Shown here in pieces: positions 39,545 through 49,181 of a stretch of 64,000 bases of DNA. Made by a program: the position numbers and the translations under genes. Each line of letters starts with the position of its first letter. Position 1 is the stretch's first letter. Source of the DNA: JAJCYX01 sp965243825. GTDB lineage: Bacteria; Chloroflexota; Dehalococcoidia; Lucifugimonadales; Lucifugimonadaceae. A model generated the notes under the pieces. That model was not told the origin of the DNA and searched no databases. It was given only the letters and a program-made list of their open reading frames with translations. Location of the stretch: the NCBI GenBank assembly GCA_965243825.1, contig CBDEVT010000001.1:1736001-1800000 (forward strand), in the 5' to 3' direction.

Positions 39545-40879
39545 TTAACCGACTTCGCGCGCCAGCCTCAACCCCATGAACTGCCACTTTGAATCAGCTG
39601 GAAAGAAGTTTCTGTATGACGGGCGAATATGATTCTGCGAAGTAGCACAGGATCCTCCGCGCAATACAAGCTGGTTTGCCATGAACTTGCCGTTGTATTC
39701 CCCGGCGGCGCCTTCCCACGGCTTGAACCCCGGATAGGCGCTGTAAGACGACTGAGTCCACTGCCACACATCTCCGAACATTTGGTGAAGGCGGCCTGTC
39801 CGGGCGTCTAACGGGAGAGGTCGTGGATGGAAGTTCATGTTGTCTGCGAAGTTACCGTCATCAATCTCTGCGTCTGCTGATGCGATCTCCCATTCAATCT
39901 CGGACGGAAGCCGCGCTCCGGCCCAGCGTGAATAGGCATCAGCCTCGTAGTAACTGACATGAACTACGGGCTCATCCGGATGAACCGGACGCGGCCCAGC
40001 CAGCGTGTACTGCATCCAGCCGTCGTCAGAACGGAACCAGTAGAGAGGCTTGTCAAACTTCTCCCACTCATGCTCTTTCAAAGAGTGCTCCTGGACCGTC
40101 GACCAACCAAGCGAAAGCCAGAGATCCGGGCGCTCGTATCCTCCGTCTTCCATGAAATCGATGTATTCACCGTTCGTGACAAGGCGCGAACCGATCTCGA
40201 AGGCTTCGACATACTCTTTGTGTCTGCTGCTCTCGTTGTCGAAATGGAACTCAGGGCCGTCGTAGCCGACTTCATAGAGTCCCGCCTCGTAACGTAACCA
40301 TTCAAGTCCAGGTACACCATGCGCCGGTGAGTCTTCGGCCCTGACATGTAGCGGTGGTCGCAGCGGGTTCATCGACAGCACATGCTTGATGTCCGTAACC
40401 ATGAGTTCCTGGTGCTGCTGCTCGTGATTGATGCCCAGGATCACTGTGTCTTTAATCGAATCAAGGGCACCATCTCGATCGAGTTTCTCGATCAGGTCGA
40501 TCATCTTCTCGTCAACGTACGCTCGATATTCGTAGACTTCTTGAACCGTCGGACGGGAAATCTGGCCTCGTCTTGGTCGACAAAACTGTTCGCCAATTGC
40601 GTTGTAGTAGGAGTTGAAGAGGTAGTTGTACTGAATATTTAGCGGCTGGTACGTCGGATAGTTGTTGGAAAGAATGAATGTCTCGAAAAACCAGGTGGTG
40701 TGTGCCAGATGCCACTTAGTCGGGCTCACGTCAGGCATTGACTGAATTACGTAGTCTTCTGTCTCCATAGGGGCACAGAAACGCTCTGTGAAGGCCCTGG
40801 TTTCTCTGTAGCGCTCAATCAACTCGGACGCAGAGCGCGGGTCGACCCCGAATCCAGTCGGGCGTTGAACGGTGGTCAC
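39545..40879 (-). CDS. egtB: Ergothioneine biosynthesis sulfoxide synthase (EgtB)
   Basis: 444 residues from GTG 40879 with AAAGG upstream; the frame extends further to 41140, but the extension is Arg/Ser-rich and not family-like. Non-heme iron enzyme that joins hercynine to a thiol (gamma-glutamylcysteine or cysteine) as a sulfoxide. The N-terminal DinB-like iron site is WHLAHTTWFFETF and INHEQQHQELMV (the three His). The C-terminal FGE-sulfatase-type domain contains PVVHVSYYEADAYSRWAGARLPSE and RGGSCAT...RPSYRNF. egtA, egtC and egtE are not in the window, so the thiol donor and lyase are unknown. Confidence 0.94.
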   Translation of the reverse strand: MTTVQRPTGFGVDPRSASELIERYRETRAFTERFCAPMETEDYVIQSMPDVSPTKWHLAHTTWFFETFILSNNYPTYQPLNIQYNYLFNSYYNAIGEQFCRPRRGQISRPTVQEVYEYRAYVDEKMIDLIEKLDRDGALDSIKDTVILGINHEQQHQELMVTDIKHVLSMNPLRPPLHVRAEDSPAHGVPGLEWLRYEAGLYEVGYDGPEFHFDNESSRHKEYVEAFEIGSRLVTNGEYIDFMEDGGYERPDLWLSLGWSTVQEHSLKEHEWEKFDKPLYWFRSDDGWMQYTLAGPRPVHPDEPVVHVSYYEADAYSRWAGARLPSEIEWEIASADAEIDDGNFADNMNFHPRPLPLDARTGRLHQMFGDVWQWTQSSYSAYPGFKPWEGAAGEYNGKFMANQLVLRGGSCATSQNHIRPSYRNFFPADSKWQFMGLRLAREVG

Positions 40880-41072
40880 TTTGTTTGGCCTTTCTTCCCT
40901 CTCGTGAGTGGGCGACGTTTTTGATGCAGCGTTTTCAGGAAGGGCGCGGACCTGAGTGATATCAGAAACTGCACTCAACCCTATCTGTTCTGTCGTTACG
41001 GGTTGAGTTGTCGGGTAGAAACCAGATCCTCTCAGTATCTCACGTTGAGATCCCGACGAATGGCGGACCTGC

Positions 41073-42464
41073 CTAAAGACCGTAGCTCTCCAGGAACCTG
41101 AGCCAGACCTCGGACATCGTCGGGAATGCTGGCGTCGCATGCCAGAGGGTTTCTAGTGGTACCTCAGCCGCAACGGCAATGGTGGCTGCATGCAGCATCT
41201 CACCCGCACCAGGTCCAACAAAAGTGACACCAACGATAACCTTTCTGTCTTCGTCGACGACCCACTTGATATTGCCTTCAATCCCTTCGCCGAAAGTTGC
41301 CGCCCCAGCACTCCACCCGTAGCCGTACTCAACGGCCTGCACGTTAAGCCCCTGTTTCTTGGCCTCTTCTTCGGTGAGTCCCACTGCTGCTACATGAGGG
41401 TCTGTAAACACAACTCGCGGCGAAGCCTTTTTGTCTCCCCATGCTTTGGCCTTTTTACCGAGTATTACATCACCGACGATACGCGCTTGATACTTACCGT
41501 CATGGGTCAGAAGGCTGCGTCCGTTTGCATCGCCGACGGAGTACAACCAGTCAGCATTTGCGCCGACGGCACGAAGCTCATCATCAACGTCGATGTAGTT
41601 GCCAGGCTCATGTCCGATCGTTTCAAGCCCTATGTCATGGGTAAGCGGTTTCCTGCCGACAGCAATCAGAATGTTGTCACCTTGAAGCTCGGTCCCATCT
41701 GAGAGTGACGCTTTTATACCTTCGCCATCTGAATTAATGGATTCGAGTGCAACGCCTGTTAGGACCTTGATTCCGTACTCCTCGGTGAAAATCTTCTTGA
41801 TGTGCTCGCCCGCGAACTGCTCCTCACGGGGGATCAGCCGATCCGACATCTCGACTATGGTCACTTCTTCGGCACCGAGGTCATTCCATGCCTGAGCCAT
41901 TTCTATACCGACGACTCCACCTCCCAGGACGATAAGTTTGCCAGGGGCTTTGCTCAGGGTAGTGATGTCGCGGTTGTTCCATGTGGCTACCTCTTTCAAC
42001 CCGTCAATCGGAGGGATTGCGGCTGATGTGCCCGTGGCTATGACCACAGCCTTATTCGCTAAGTATTCGGTCACCTTGCCATCTTTGCCTGTTACTGAAA
42101 CAGATTTCGTCCCGGTAATCCGACCGTGTCCTCTGACATAAGGAATCTTCTGATCTTCCAACCACTGCACCTGGTACTTGTCGTCGAGGTCGCTGATCAT
42201 TGCGTTACGCCGAGACAGCGCTTCTTGTACATCGATCTGACCCGTAACTGCCGCTCTGGCGCCCGGTACTCGCCTGATTGCTCGTAATGCTTCTCCCGGT
42301 CGTAGGAGAGCTTTCGAGGGCATGCAAGCCCAGTAGCTACACTCGCCGCCAATCAGCTCGCGTTCGATGATGAGCGCTGACATTCCGCCTTTCACTACAC
42401 GGTCGGCTACGTTTTCACCCGCGGGTCCAGCTCCGATCACCAAGACGTCGTACTTTTCAGCCAT
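41073..42464 (-). CDS. Pyridine nucleotide-disulfide oxidoreductase (class I flavoprotein)
   Basis: 463 residues. FAD motif VLVIGAGPAGENVADRV at the N-terminus, redox-active CSYWAC (C-x4-C) in GGECSYWACMPSKALLRP near 43, NAD(P) motif VLGGGVVGIEMAQ near 180, FAD motif LYSVGDANG near 315, and a C-terminal dimerisation domain ending HATPAFPTMSEVW with the catalytic His. It resembles dihydrolipoamide dehydrogenase/mercuric reductase relatives common in actinobacteria. The exact disulfide substrate is unknown; with egtB next to it, a role in thiol redox is possible but speculative. ATG at 42464. Confidence 0.9.
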   Translation of the reverse strand: MAEKYDVLVIGAGPAGENVADRVVKGGMSALIIERELIGGECSYWACMPSKALLRPGEALRAIRRVPGARAAVTGQIDVQEALSRRNAMISDLDDKYQVQWLEDQKIPYVRGHGRITGTKSVSVTGKDGKVTEYLANKAVVIATGTSAAIPPIDGLKEVATWNNRDITTLSKAPGKLIVLGGGVVGIEMAQAWNDLGAEEVTIVEMSDRLIPREEQFAGEHIKKIFTEEYGIKVLTGVALESINSDGEGIKASLSDGTELQGDNILIAVGRKPLTHDIGLETIGHEPGNYIDVDDELRAVGANADWLYSVGDANGRSLLTHDGKYQARIVGDVILGKKAKAWGDKKASPRVVFTDPHVAAVGLTEEEAKKQGLNVQAVEYGYGWSAGAATFGEGIEGNIKWVVDEDRKVIVGVTFVGPGAGEMLHAATIAVAAEVPLETLWHATPAFPTMSEVWLRFLESYGL

Positions 42465-42745
42465 TGTTTATCTCTGAGCCTTACTAGCTATAGCAGTCCG
42501 AGCTGGCACGGAGCCGGCCATAGACCAATGTGTTCGGTCTGATATGAGCGATGTTTCGCTGATAAGCGTTCACTCAGGATTGTGATGCGTATCTGCGACT
42601 GCGCGGCGCGGTGACATCTGTCCGTCTCTGGAAGATGGCACTGACTCGCGACGCTGACTTGTCGAACGCATCAAAGTACTTGCCAGGCTAATCAGATCAG
42701 CCTGTGTGAAGCCATCTGCTGATCAAGAAAAACGCGAGGATTCAA

Positions 42746-43030
42746 ATGCCGAAAGCAGTAGTTAATGGCACGGTGGTTGCAGAGTCCGAGGACTATGAAG
42801 TCGTCGAAGGGAACATCTATTTTCCACCTGATTCGATAAAGCGCGAGTACTTCAAAGCAAGTTCACTGCACTCCACCTGCCCTTGGAAAGGAACGGCGAG
42901 CTACTACACCCTGAATGTGGACGGCGAAGAGATGCCAGATGTTGCCTGGTACTATCCGGAACCTTCTCAAGCCGCAGCCAATATCAGGAACTACGTGGCC
43001 TTTTATCCAGCTGTAAAGATCGAAGGTTGA
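42746..43030 (+). CDS. DUF427 domain protein
   Basis: 94 residues, nearly all one DUF427 domain: AVVNGTVVAESEDYEVVEGNIYFPPDSI, then STCPWKGTASYYTLNVDGE and VAWYYPEPSQAAANIRNYVAFYP. These are all family landmarks, with Cys-Pro-Trp-Lys-Gly at the centre. A small beta-rich cytoplasmic protein with no known reaction. ATG at 42746 with GAGGA five bases upstream. Preceded by 281 bases without a visible gene. Confidence 0.9.
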   Translation: MPKAVVNGTVVAESEDYEVVEGNIYFPPDSIKREYFKASSLHSTCPWKGTASYYTLNVDGEEMPDVAWYYPEPSQAAANIRNYVAFYPAVKIEG

Positions 43031-43152
43031 AAGTCAGGTCCACTGGATGGACTGCGACGCTTTCTTGGTCTTTGAACAGGTTGAATCGATGCCAAAAAAA
43101 ACTGGCAAATGATTACAGATCGTCAGATTCGCACTGAATCGAGGTGGAGGCT

Positions 43153-43200
43153 ATGCTTTTCAAGCGATGCCTGCGCAGCAACCTACAACTCCGACGATAG
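43153..43200 (+). CDS. Possible upstream peptide overlapping dgt start
   Basis: A 15-codon frame (ATG 43153 to TAG 43200) has the best ribosome-binding sequence of the region, GGTGGAGG three bases before it. It overlaps the first 34 bases of dgt in another frame, and dgt's own ATG lacks a well-placed site. It may couple dgt translation or may be fortuitous. Confidence 0.3.
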   Translation: MLFKRCLRSNLQLRR

Positions 43201-44273
43201 TTGACCTGAACCAGGTTAGGACGCGACTCGAGCAACGAGAAGAACAGCTCTCTCCTCACGCCACTCGGTCCATAGGTTCTCGCGGAAGGGCGCGTCCAGA
43301 GAGCCCGTCCGAGATCCGGACCGAGTTCCAGCGCGATCGCGACCGCATCATCCACACCAACTCATTCCGCAGGCTGAAGCATAAGAGCCAGGTCTTTGTT
43401 GCACCGCAAGGTGATCACTTCACTACTCGACTAACGCACGTTGTAGAGGTCGCGCAGGTAGGGCGAACGATTGCTCGAGCACTGAACCTCAACGAAGACC
43501 TGGTCGAGGCTGCGGCCCTCGGACACGATCTCGGACACACGCCATTTGGGCACATCGGTGAGTCTGTTCTTAACGAAATGCTTGATGGCGGATTTCATCA
43601 CAGTCGCCACAGCGTGCGGATCATCGAAACTCTTGAAAAGCAAGGGCAAGGCCTGAACCTGACCGGTGAGGTGGTCGAGGCGATCAGACATCATTCGAAA
43701 CCTGAGGGCAAATTTCTAAACGAGACAGCTGTCGAGCATATGACACTTGAGGCCCAGATCGTTCGAATATCTGATGCGCTGGCATACTTGGCTCACGATA
43801 TCTCGGACGCGATCAGGTCCGGTTTCTTTTCAACCGAGGATCTACCTGCTGAGGCCATACACCGCCTTGGCAGTCAACATTCTCAGCGCGTCAACTCACT
43901 CGTGCTGGGTGTTGTTGAGGCATCCTGGGATTGCACCGGTGAAATCGCGCCAGAGGGCGCCAAGCCCTGGATAAGAATGTCGAACGAGCTCGGAGAGCTG
44001 ACTACGTCACTGCGTAACTTCATGTTCGAACACTTCTACCATCAGATAAGTGGGTCAAAAGAGGGTAGGAAAGCGGCGGACATAGTACGAGTGCTTCTCA
44101 CTCACTATCGCGAAAATCCTGATGAGCTTCCCAGGTGGTTGCGAGATCTGTCTGGCTCCGACGAACAAGCAGCAGCTGACCATGTATGTGGGATGACAGA
44201 CAATTACGCCCTGACCATCGCTGAACGGATACAACCTGGAATGGGCGAGGGCGTTTTCCAGGGTCGCATTTAG
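43167..44273 (+). CDS. dgt: Deoxyguanosinetriphosphate triphosphohydrolase-like protein
   Basis: 368-residue HD-domain dNTP triphosphohydrolase, cleaving dNTP to deoxynucleoside and triphosphate. Family run: RDRDRIIHTNSFRRLKHKSQVF, TRLTHVVEVAQVGRTIARAL, and the HD metal motif ALGHDLGHTPFGHIGE near 119, followed by RHSVRIIE and DALAYLAHDISDAI. Its length fits the non-E. coli type. Gene order dgt-dnaG-rpoD is the classic macromolecular synthesis arrangement. ATG at 43167 is the only in-frame Met before LSPHATRS; the short upstream peptide may help its translation. Confidence 0.9.
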   Translation: MPAQQPTTPTIVDLNQVRTRLEQREEQLSPHATRSIGSRGRARPESPSEIRTEFQRDRDRIIHTNSFRRLKHKSQVFVAPQGDHFTTRLTHVVEVAQVGRTIARALNLNEDLVEAAALGHDLGHTPFGHIGESVLNEMLDGGFHHSRHSVRIIETLEKQGQGLNLTGEVVEAIRHHSKPEGKFLNETAVEHMTLEAQIVRISDALAYLAHDISDAIRSGFFSTEDLPAEAIHRLGSQHSQRVNSLVLGVVEASWDCTGEIAPEGAKPWIRMSNELGELTTSLRNFMFEHFYHQISGSKEGRKAADIVRVLLTHYRENPDELPRWLRDLSGSDEQAAADHVCGMTDNYALTIAERIQPGMGEGVFQGRI

Positions 44274-44509
44274 CGAGTACCTCTGGCTGGTACATGACGC
44301 TTCTGGGCTTCCGGTGTTGCCATTCACAGGCTGTTGCCAATCAGACACGGAGTGGTGCCACTGACGCTGAACTGTCGTTAGAATGGTTAATCCCAAATTG
44401 GTGCCTAACTCCGTCCGCCAATCTCTTGTGCAGGTCGGAATCGGCATGTAAGTTAACGTTCACTTTCCACTATTCCGGCTGCAGAAAACCCGGCCTGCGT
44501 ACGCCGTAT

Positions 44510-46375
44510 ATGAGTCTCATTGACGAAGTAAAAAGCAGGACAGATATTGTCGATGTAGTCTCCACCTACGTCGATCTCGACACGTCTTCCCGCAACCCGA
44601 AGTCCAGATGTCCATTCCATGCTGAACGGACTCCTTCCTTTTACGTGTTTCCTGAGACCGGGACCTGGCGATGTTTTGGCGCCTGTGCGACCGGTGGAGA
44701 TGCGTTCGCATTCATCATGAAGCAACAGGGAGTTGAGTTTCGAGAGGCTCTCCACCTTCTTGCCGATAGGGCTGGCGTCCGATATGACAACGCAGCCGCT
44801 GAATCACCGCAGGAGACCGCGCCCAAGTCAACGCTATTTGAGGCCAACGAGACGGCTGCCAACTGGTTCTGGCAGATGCTGTTGAGTTCAGAAGGTCAGG
44901 CTACCCGGGAATACCTGGCATCTCGTGGCATCGACATGGATACCGCAGAGCGGCGTGGTTTCGGTTTTGCACCCGGTGACGGCACATTGACCCTGACCGG
45001 GCACCTGCGATCGTCAAATGTAACTCCAGAGGCCGCCCGTGATGCAAAGCTGGTGGTTCAAGGTAAAGACAGAAACTGGCGTGATTTCTTCAGGAACCGC
45101 TTGACTGTCCAGATACGAGACCGATCAGGGAAGATCATCGGATTCGGGGCGCGGAGCCTGGATGGTTCAGAGCCGAAATACCTCAACACACCACAGACAA
45201 GCGTCTTCGACAAATCGAGCACTCTGTACGGCATTAACTGGGCGGCCGATTCTATGAGGCAGTCTCACCGTGCAGTGGTGGTCGAAGGTTACATGGATGC
45301 CACCACCGCCCATGAGCATGGCTTCACCGATGTGGTTGCGTCGATGGGCACCGCGGTGACACCTGAGCAGCTAAGAACCCTTTCGCGGATCGTTTCAGGC
45401 GGAGACGAATCTGGCCAGGTAGTTCTTTGCCTTGACCAGGACGCAGCAGGGCAGGATGCGACACTCCGAGCGTTGGAGACGGCGTGGCAGCAGTTTGGAT
45501 CACATCTCGGCGGCACAGCGAAGTCGCGAGGCCGCAATCTCAGCGTTCGAGTGGCCACTCCTGTGGATGGCAAAGATCCCGATGAAGCGATACGTAGCGA
45601 TTCCTGGGCATGGCGTCGTTCTCTTGATGAAGCATCTTCACTTATCGACTTCATCATGGCCGCTTACGCGCAGCGTTTTGATGTATCCAGTGGAGATGGC
45701 AAAGCGAGGATTGTGGAAGCGGTGGCTCCTCTGGTGTTCGCGATCGACAATGACTACGACAGAGATTCTTACTGGGAGAAACTTGCTTCCCTCATAGATG
45801 TGTCAACTGAGCGGTTGCGTTCGATGGCTCCCAAACCAACCTCCGTGGCCAACAGTCGAGGGCGTTCAGCTTTCTCGAGGCGAGAGCAGAGTGCCGATTC
45901 AATATCTACGAACCAATTGGGTACCGTTTTAGGGACCGCAACCACCGGCGTCGAAGAGCATCTGCTTGCTCTGGTTTTTCAACGTGCTGAACTCAGAGAG
46001 TTCGTAGAAGCGGTCCCTCCAGAGCACTTTCTTGATACAGCGAACCGAGAACTGTTTACCCGCTGGAGTCGCGTCCATACACTCGAAGAGGCGCTGGAGT
46101 CTTTGGCGGATGATCTTATTGACAGGGCAGACCGTTTCCGCTCTGTTCCGGTTCCGCCGTCTGATCACGCCAAGCGGGTCAATGAAGTCACCCAATGTGT
46201 TCGAAGGTTGCGTGAGAGATATATGCGAAACCTTCTCCGTGATGCCGAAACTGCTCTAAAAGAAGCAGAGAACTCCCTGGATGGCGAAGAGCGGGAACAG
46301 CTTCGCAACAGGACTCTCGATCCATCTGACCATCTCAAAAAAGTGTTCGAAGCCGGCGCTACAGGACGAGTGTGA
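44510..46375 (+). CDS. dnaG: DNA primase
   Basis: 621 residues from ATG 44510 (the frame is open back to 44294, but the upstream part is not family-like). Makes RNA primers for replication. The CHC2 zinc domain is near 36-64: CPFHAERTPSF, then WRCFGACATGGD, where the second pair is C-x3-C in place of the common C-x2-C. The RNA polymerase domain holds VRDRSGKIIGFGAR-type sequence and LYGINWA, and the TOPRIM motifs are VVVEGYMDATTA near 256 and CLDQDAAGQDA near 308. The C-terminal helicase-binding region is present. rpoD follows after 3 nt. Confidence 0.95.
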   Translation: MSLIDEVKSRTDIVDVVSTYVDLDTSSRNPKSRCPFHAERTPSFYVFPETGTWRCFGACATGGDAFAFIMKQQGVEFREALHLLADRAGVRYDNAAAESPQETAPKSTLFEANETAANWFWQMLLSSEGQATREYLASRGIDMDTAERRGFGFAPGDGTLTLTGHLRSSNVTPEAARDAKLVVQGKDRNWRDFFRNRLTVQIRDRSGKIIGFGARSLDGSEPKYLNTPQTSVFDKSSTLYGINWAADSMRQSHRAVVVEGYMDATTAHEHGFTDVVASMGTAVTPEQLRTLSRIVSGGDESGQVVLCLDQDAAGQDATLRALETAWQQFGSHLGGTAKSRGRNLSVRVATPVDGKDPDEAIRSDSWAWRRSLDEASSLIDFIMAAYAQRFDVSSGDGKARIVEAVAPLVFAIDNDYDRDSYWEKLASLIDVSTERLRSMAPKPTSVANSRGRSAFSRREQSADSISTNQLGTVLGTATTGVEEHLLALVFQRAELREFVEAVPPEHFLDTANRELFTRWSRVHTLEEALESLADDLIDRADRFRSVPVPPSDHAKRVNEVTQCVRRLRERYMRNLLRDAETALKEAENSLDGEEREQLRNRTLDPSDHLKKVFEAGATGRV

Positions 46376-46378
46376 GAT

Positions 46379-47911
46379 ATGCCACGCAGGCCAGCAAATA
46401 GTCACGACGAAGAGACAGTAATCGAAGACCTGGCAGACGGCGCGCAACTATTGCGCCTCGGATTCCAGACTGCCGGTGATGCTGTTGAAGACGAGGATGA
46501 CCCTGAAGGTGGTGGGACGACCGTCCTGATGACTCGTGCATCGTCCGGTTCCGCTGATCTGGAACAGTGGGACGGCCCGTCGTCTCTGTTCGAGCGTTCT
46601 ACCTCCGTTGGGCAGCAACCGGAGGATTCGGAGCTTACTGACGACCCGGTTCGCATGTATCTACGTGAGATTGGCCGGGTGAGTCTTCTTACAGCAGCTG
46701 ACGAACGAGTTCTCGCCCGGGCGATGGAGTTGCAGAGGCGGTTGGCGAAAATCAAGAGTGCACTCGCGACTGACGCAGCACGTCCACCGTCATCAGCTGA
46801 CATCTGTATGACAGTGCTGACAGAAGTCAGCCCGCAGGCAGAGACTGCGCAAGCTATCGGTCGGTTCGTTGGTGTGCCGGGAGATATGACCCTCACCCAT
46901 CTCGTGATGGACAAGGAATTGAGGACACTTATTGACGGTCCTCACAACGAGAACCTGATCAATTTTGTTTCCGATGCACTGAACTGCTCCACGGATGAGG
47001 CTCAGGACAAGATCGTCGATCTGTCCATCACTTCTGGACTTGTGCCTCCAGATCTGCTCGAGGCTGTCCTTCACGAACCGAAGATCGACGAACTCGAAGA
47101 GACAGTTGCTCAGCCAGATTTCGGTAATCAACTGCAGATGTACGAGTTCCTGTTTAACTCGCACTACGCTCGGATAAAGAACGAAGGTGAACGCTCTGAA
47201 AGTCACCTCGCACAGGCGAACCTCAGGCTCGTCGTTTCCGTTGCCAAGAAGTACATAGGTCGAGGAATGTCGCTACTCGACCTGATCCAGGAAGGCAATA
47301 TTGGACTGATTCGGGCTGTCGAGAAATTCGACTACCGCAAAGGCTACAAGTTCAGTACGTACGCAACATGGTGGATTCGGCAGGCGATCACGAGAGCTAT
47401 CGCTGATCAGGCTCGGACGATCCGTATCCCGGTTCACATGGTCGAGACGATCAATAAGCTTCTGCGCGTCAGTAGGCGGCTCGTGCAGGAGTATGGCCGC
47501 GAGCCGACCAGCGAAGAGATCGGTCGAGACCTTGATATGCCACCCGATCGCGTGCGTGAGATACTGAAAATCTCGCAGGACCCGGTCTCGCTGAACACTC
47601 CGATAGGTGAAGAGGAAGACTCAAACCTGGGCGATTTCATCGAAGACAAGAACGCTCTTGCCCCCGTTGAAGCTGCGACCTATCACCTGCTCCGCAACCA
47701 GGTTGAAGATGTTCTCGATTCCCTGACTTTGCGGGAACGCAGAGTGCTTCAGCTTCGATTCGGCCTGGAAGATGGACGGAGCCGTACCCTTGAAGAGGTA
47801 GGACGCGAATTCGGTGTCACACGCGAGCGTATTCGCCAGATAGAAGCGAAGGCGTTACGCAAGCTGAGGCACCCGACGCGTTCCAAGAAGCTGCGCGATT
47901 TCCTAGACTAG
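46379..47911 (+). CDS. rpoD: Primary RNA polymerase sigma factor (sigma-70)
   Basis: 510 residues. Region 1.2 is DPVRMYLREIGRVSLLTAADE near 87, followed by a non-conserved insertion (about 120-260). Region 2 is LRLVVSVAKKYIGRGMSLLDLIQEGNIGLIRAVEKFDYRKGYKFSTYATWWIRQAI near 281-340. Region 3 contains IRIPVHMVETINKL, and region 4 ends with TLEEVGREFGVTRERIRQIEAKALRKLRHP near 465-495. All are house-keeping sigma signatures. The ATG is 3 nt after the dnaG stop, so they are cotranscribed. It converges with an enolase-superfamily gene only 5 nt away. Confidence 0.95.
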   Translation: MPRRPANSHDEETVIEDLADGAQLLRLGFQTAGDAVEDEDDPEGGGTTVLMTRASSGSADLEQWDGPSSLFERSTSVGQQPEDSELTDDPVRMYLREIGRVSLLTAADERVLARAMELQRRLAKIKSALATDAARPPSSADICMTVLTEVSPQAETAQAIGRFVGVPGDMTLTHLVMDKELRTLIDGPHNENLINFVSDALNCSTDEAQDKIVDLSITSGLVPPDLLEAVLHEPKIDELEETVAQPDFGNQLQMYEFLFNSHYARIKNEGERSESHLAQANLRLVVSVAKKYIGRGMSLLDLIQEGNIGLIRAVEKFDYRKGYKFSTYATWWIRQAITRAIADQARTIRIPVHMVETINKLLRVSRRLVQEYGREPTSEEIGRDLDMPPDRVREILKISQDPVSLNTPIGEEEDSNLGDFIEDKNALAPVEAATYHLLRNQVEDVLDSLTLRERRVLQLRFGLEDGRSRTLEEVGREFGVTRERIRQIEAKALRKLRHPTRSKKLRDFLD

Positions 47912-47916
47912 ATTGG

Positions 47917-49071
47917 CTAGTCACCCCTGAACTGTTCGTCTGCGTTAGCCCGCAGGTAATCCATGTTCATGGTCAGCCCCAGTCCGGGCGCGTCCGGCAG
48001 GTGCAGTTTTCCTTCTCGGATATCGAGCGGTTCCTCAATAAAGATGTCGTAGGCGTTTAACTTGTAGCGTGCAGTTTCTAGCTTGTAGAAGTTCGGCGTT
48101 GTCATCATCACGTGTGCACCGGCCAGCACATTGATCGGACCGCTGGCATCATGTGGTGAAACAGGAATGTAGTATGCCTCCGCCATTGTTGAGATCTTCT
48201 TAAGCTCTGAGATTCCTCCGGTCCAGGTTACGTCAGGCATCACGTAGTCCGTCAGATCCTGTTCGAACACTGGAACGAACTCCCAGCGGGTGTGAAGACG
48301 CTCCCCGACAGAGATCGGAATATCAATCTGCTCTCGGACCTGTTTCAGCGCGTGGGCGCTTTCGACAGGAACCGGCTCTTCCCACCACGCAATGTTGTAC
48401 TGCTGAACACGTCTTGCGAGGCGCACTGAGGTAGGGACATCGAATCGGCCGTGAGCGTCGATGAGCAACTCCATGCCAGGGCCAGCGGCATCCCGTATTG
48501 CTTCGGTAACTGTAGCGCCTTCTTCTTCACCAGCCGGATCCATTTTGCCCGTCAGATAACCGTTTCGTTCCTCGGAGTAAGTTGGGAATGGATCGAACTT
48601 CATCGCAGTGTGCCCAGACTCGACTATCTCTTTCGTCTGCCTGGCCGCCTCTTCGGGCCCGATATTTGGCGAGGGATGCGTGTAGAGGTCGATGGCATCT
48701 CGGACCGCACCCCCAAGCAGTTCGTGGATCGGTCTGTTGAGAACTTTGCCTCGTATGTCCCAAAGCGCTATGTCGATTCCGGATATAGCGTTTGCGGAGG
48801 CACCACGAGAACCCATGTAGGTAAATGCTCGGAAGATCTTGTTCCAGATTTTGTCGATGTAGGTCGGGTCATCTCCTGCGATCAATCCGTCAAGCTGCTG
48901 CAGAACTGCGCAGACAGCCCTGTTGGCTACCGGATATGTGGTGGTTACTTCGCCCCACCCGGTTACCCCTTCATCCGTGTTGACTTCGACAAATATGTAC
49001 TCGCCTTTGCGTCCGTCGCGGTATGCGGCAGGGGCATGAAGTAGCCATGGAGTGATTTTCGTGATCTTCAA
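47917..49071 (-). CDS. Enolase-superfamily protein, galactonate/mannonate dehydratase-like
   Basis: 384 residues. The active-site set is complete: AMKFDPFP (K-x-D) near 155, IDAHGRFD (metal Asp and His) near 210, WWEEPVPVE (Glu), ISVGERLHT (Glu) and VSPHDASGP (catalytic His). The N-terminal cap has GWGEVTTTYP and GISGIDIALWDIRGK. This is the GlcD/GalD-type acid-sugar dehydratase arrangement, so dehydration of a hexonate or similar acid is likely. ATG at 49071. Among the four enolase-superfamily genes in the window this is the most canonical. It is not next to an obvious aldolase or kinase, so the pathway is unknown. Confidence 0.87.
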   Translation of the reverse strand: MKITKITPWLLHAPAAYRDGRKGEYIFVEVNTDEGVTGWGEVTTTYPVANRAVCAVLQQLDGLIAGDDPTYIDKIWNKIFRAFTYMGSRGASANAISGIDIALWDIRGKVLNRPIHELLGGAVRDAIDLYTHPSPNIGPEEAARQTKEIVESGHTAMKFDPFPTYSEERNGYLTGKMDPAGEEEGATVTEAIRDAAGPGMELLIDAHGRFDVPTSVRLARRVQQYNIAWWEEPVPVESAHALKQVREQIDIPISVGERLHTRWEFVPVFEQDLTDYVMPDVTWTGGISELKKISTMAEAYYIPVSPHDASGPINVLAGAHVMMTTPNFYKLETARYKLNAYDIFIEEPLDIREGKLHLPDAPGLGLTMNMDYLRANADEQFRGD

Positions 49072-49181
49072 GTGATCTCCTTGTTGGTGTTGTTATCGAG
49101 GCGATTCTAATTGCTGAAAGTATGTGACGTGATGGCTTCACGGGCCGGCGAGTAAAATCGATGTGAGCGAGAAGTATTCAA

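Noticed and set aside
40880..41140. 87-residue N-terminal extension of EgtB
   Set aside because: Low-complexity sequence without EgtB similarity; GTG 40879 with AAAGG upstream gives the normal length.
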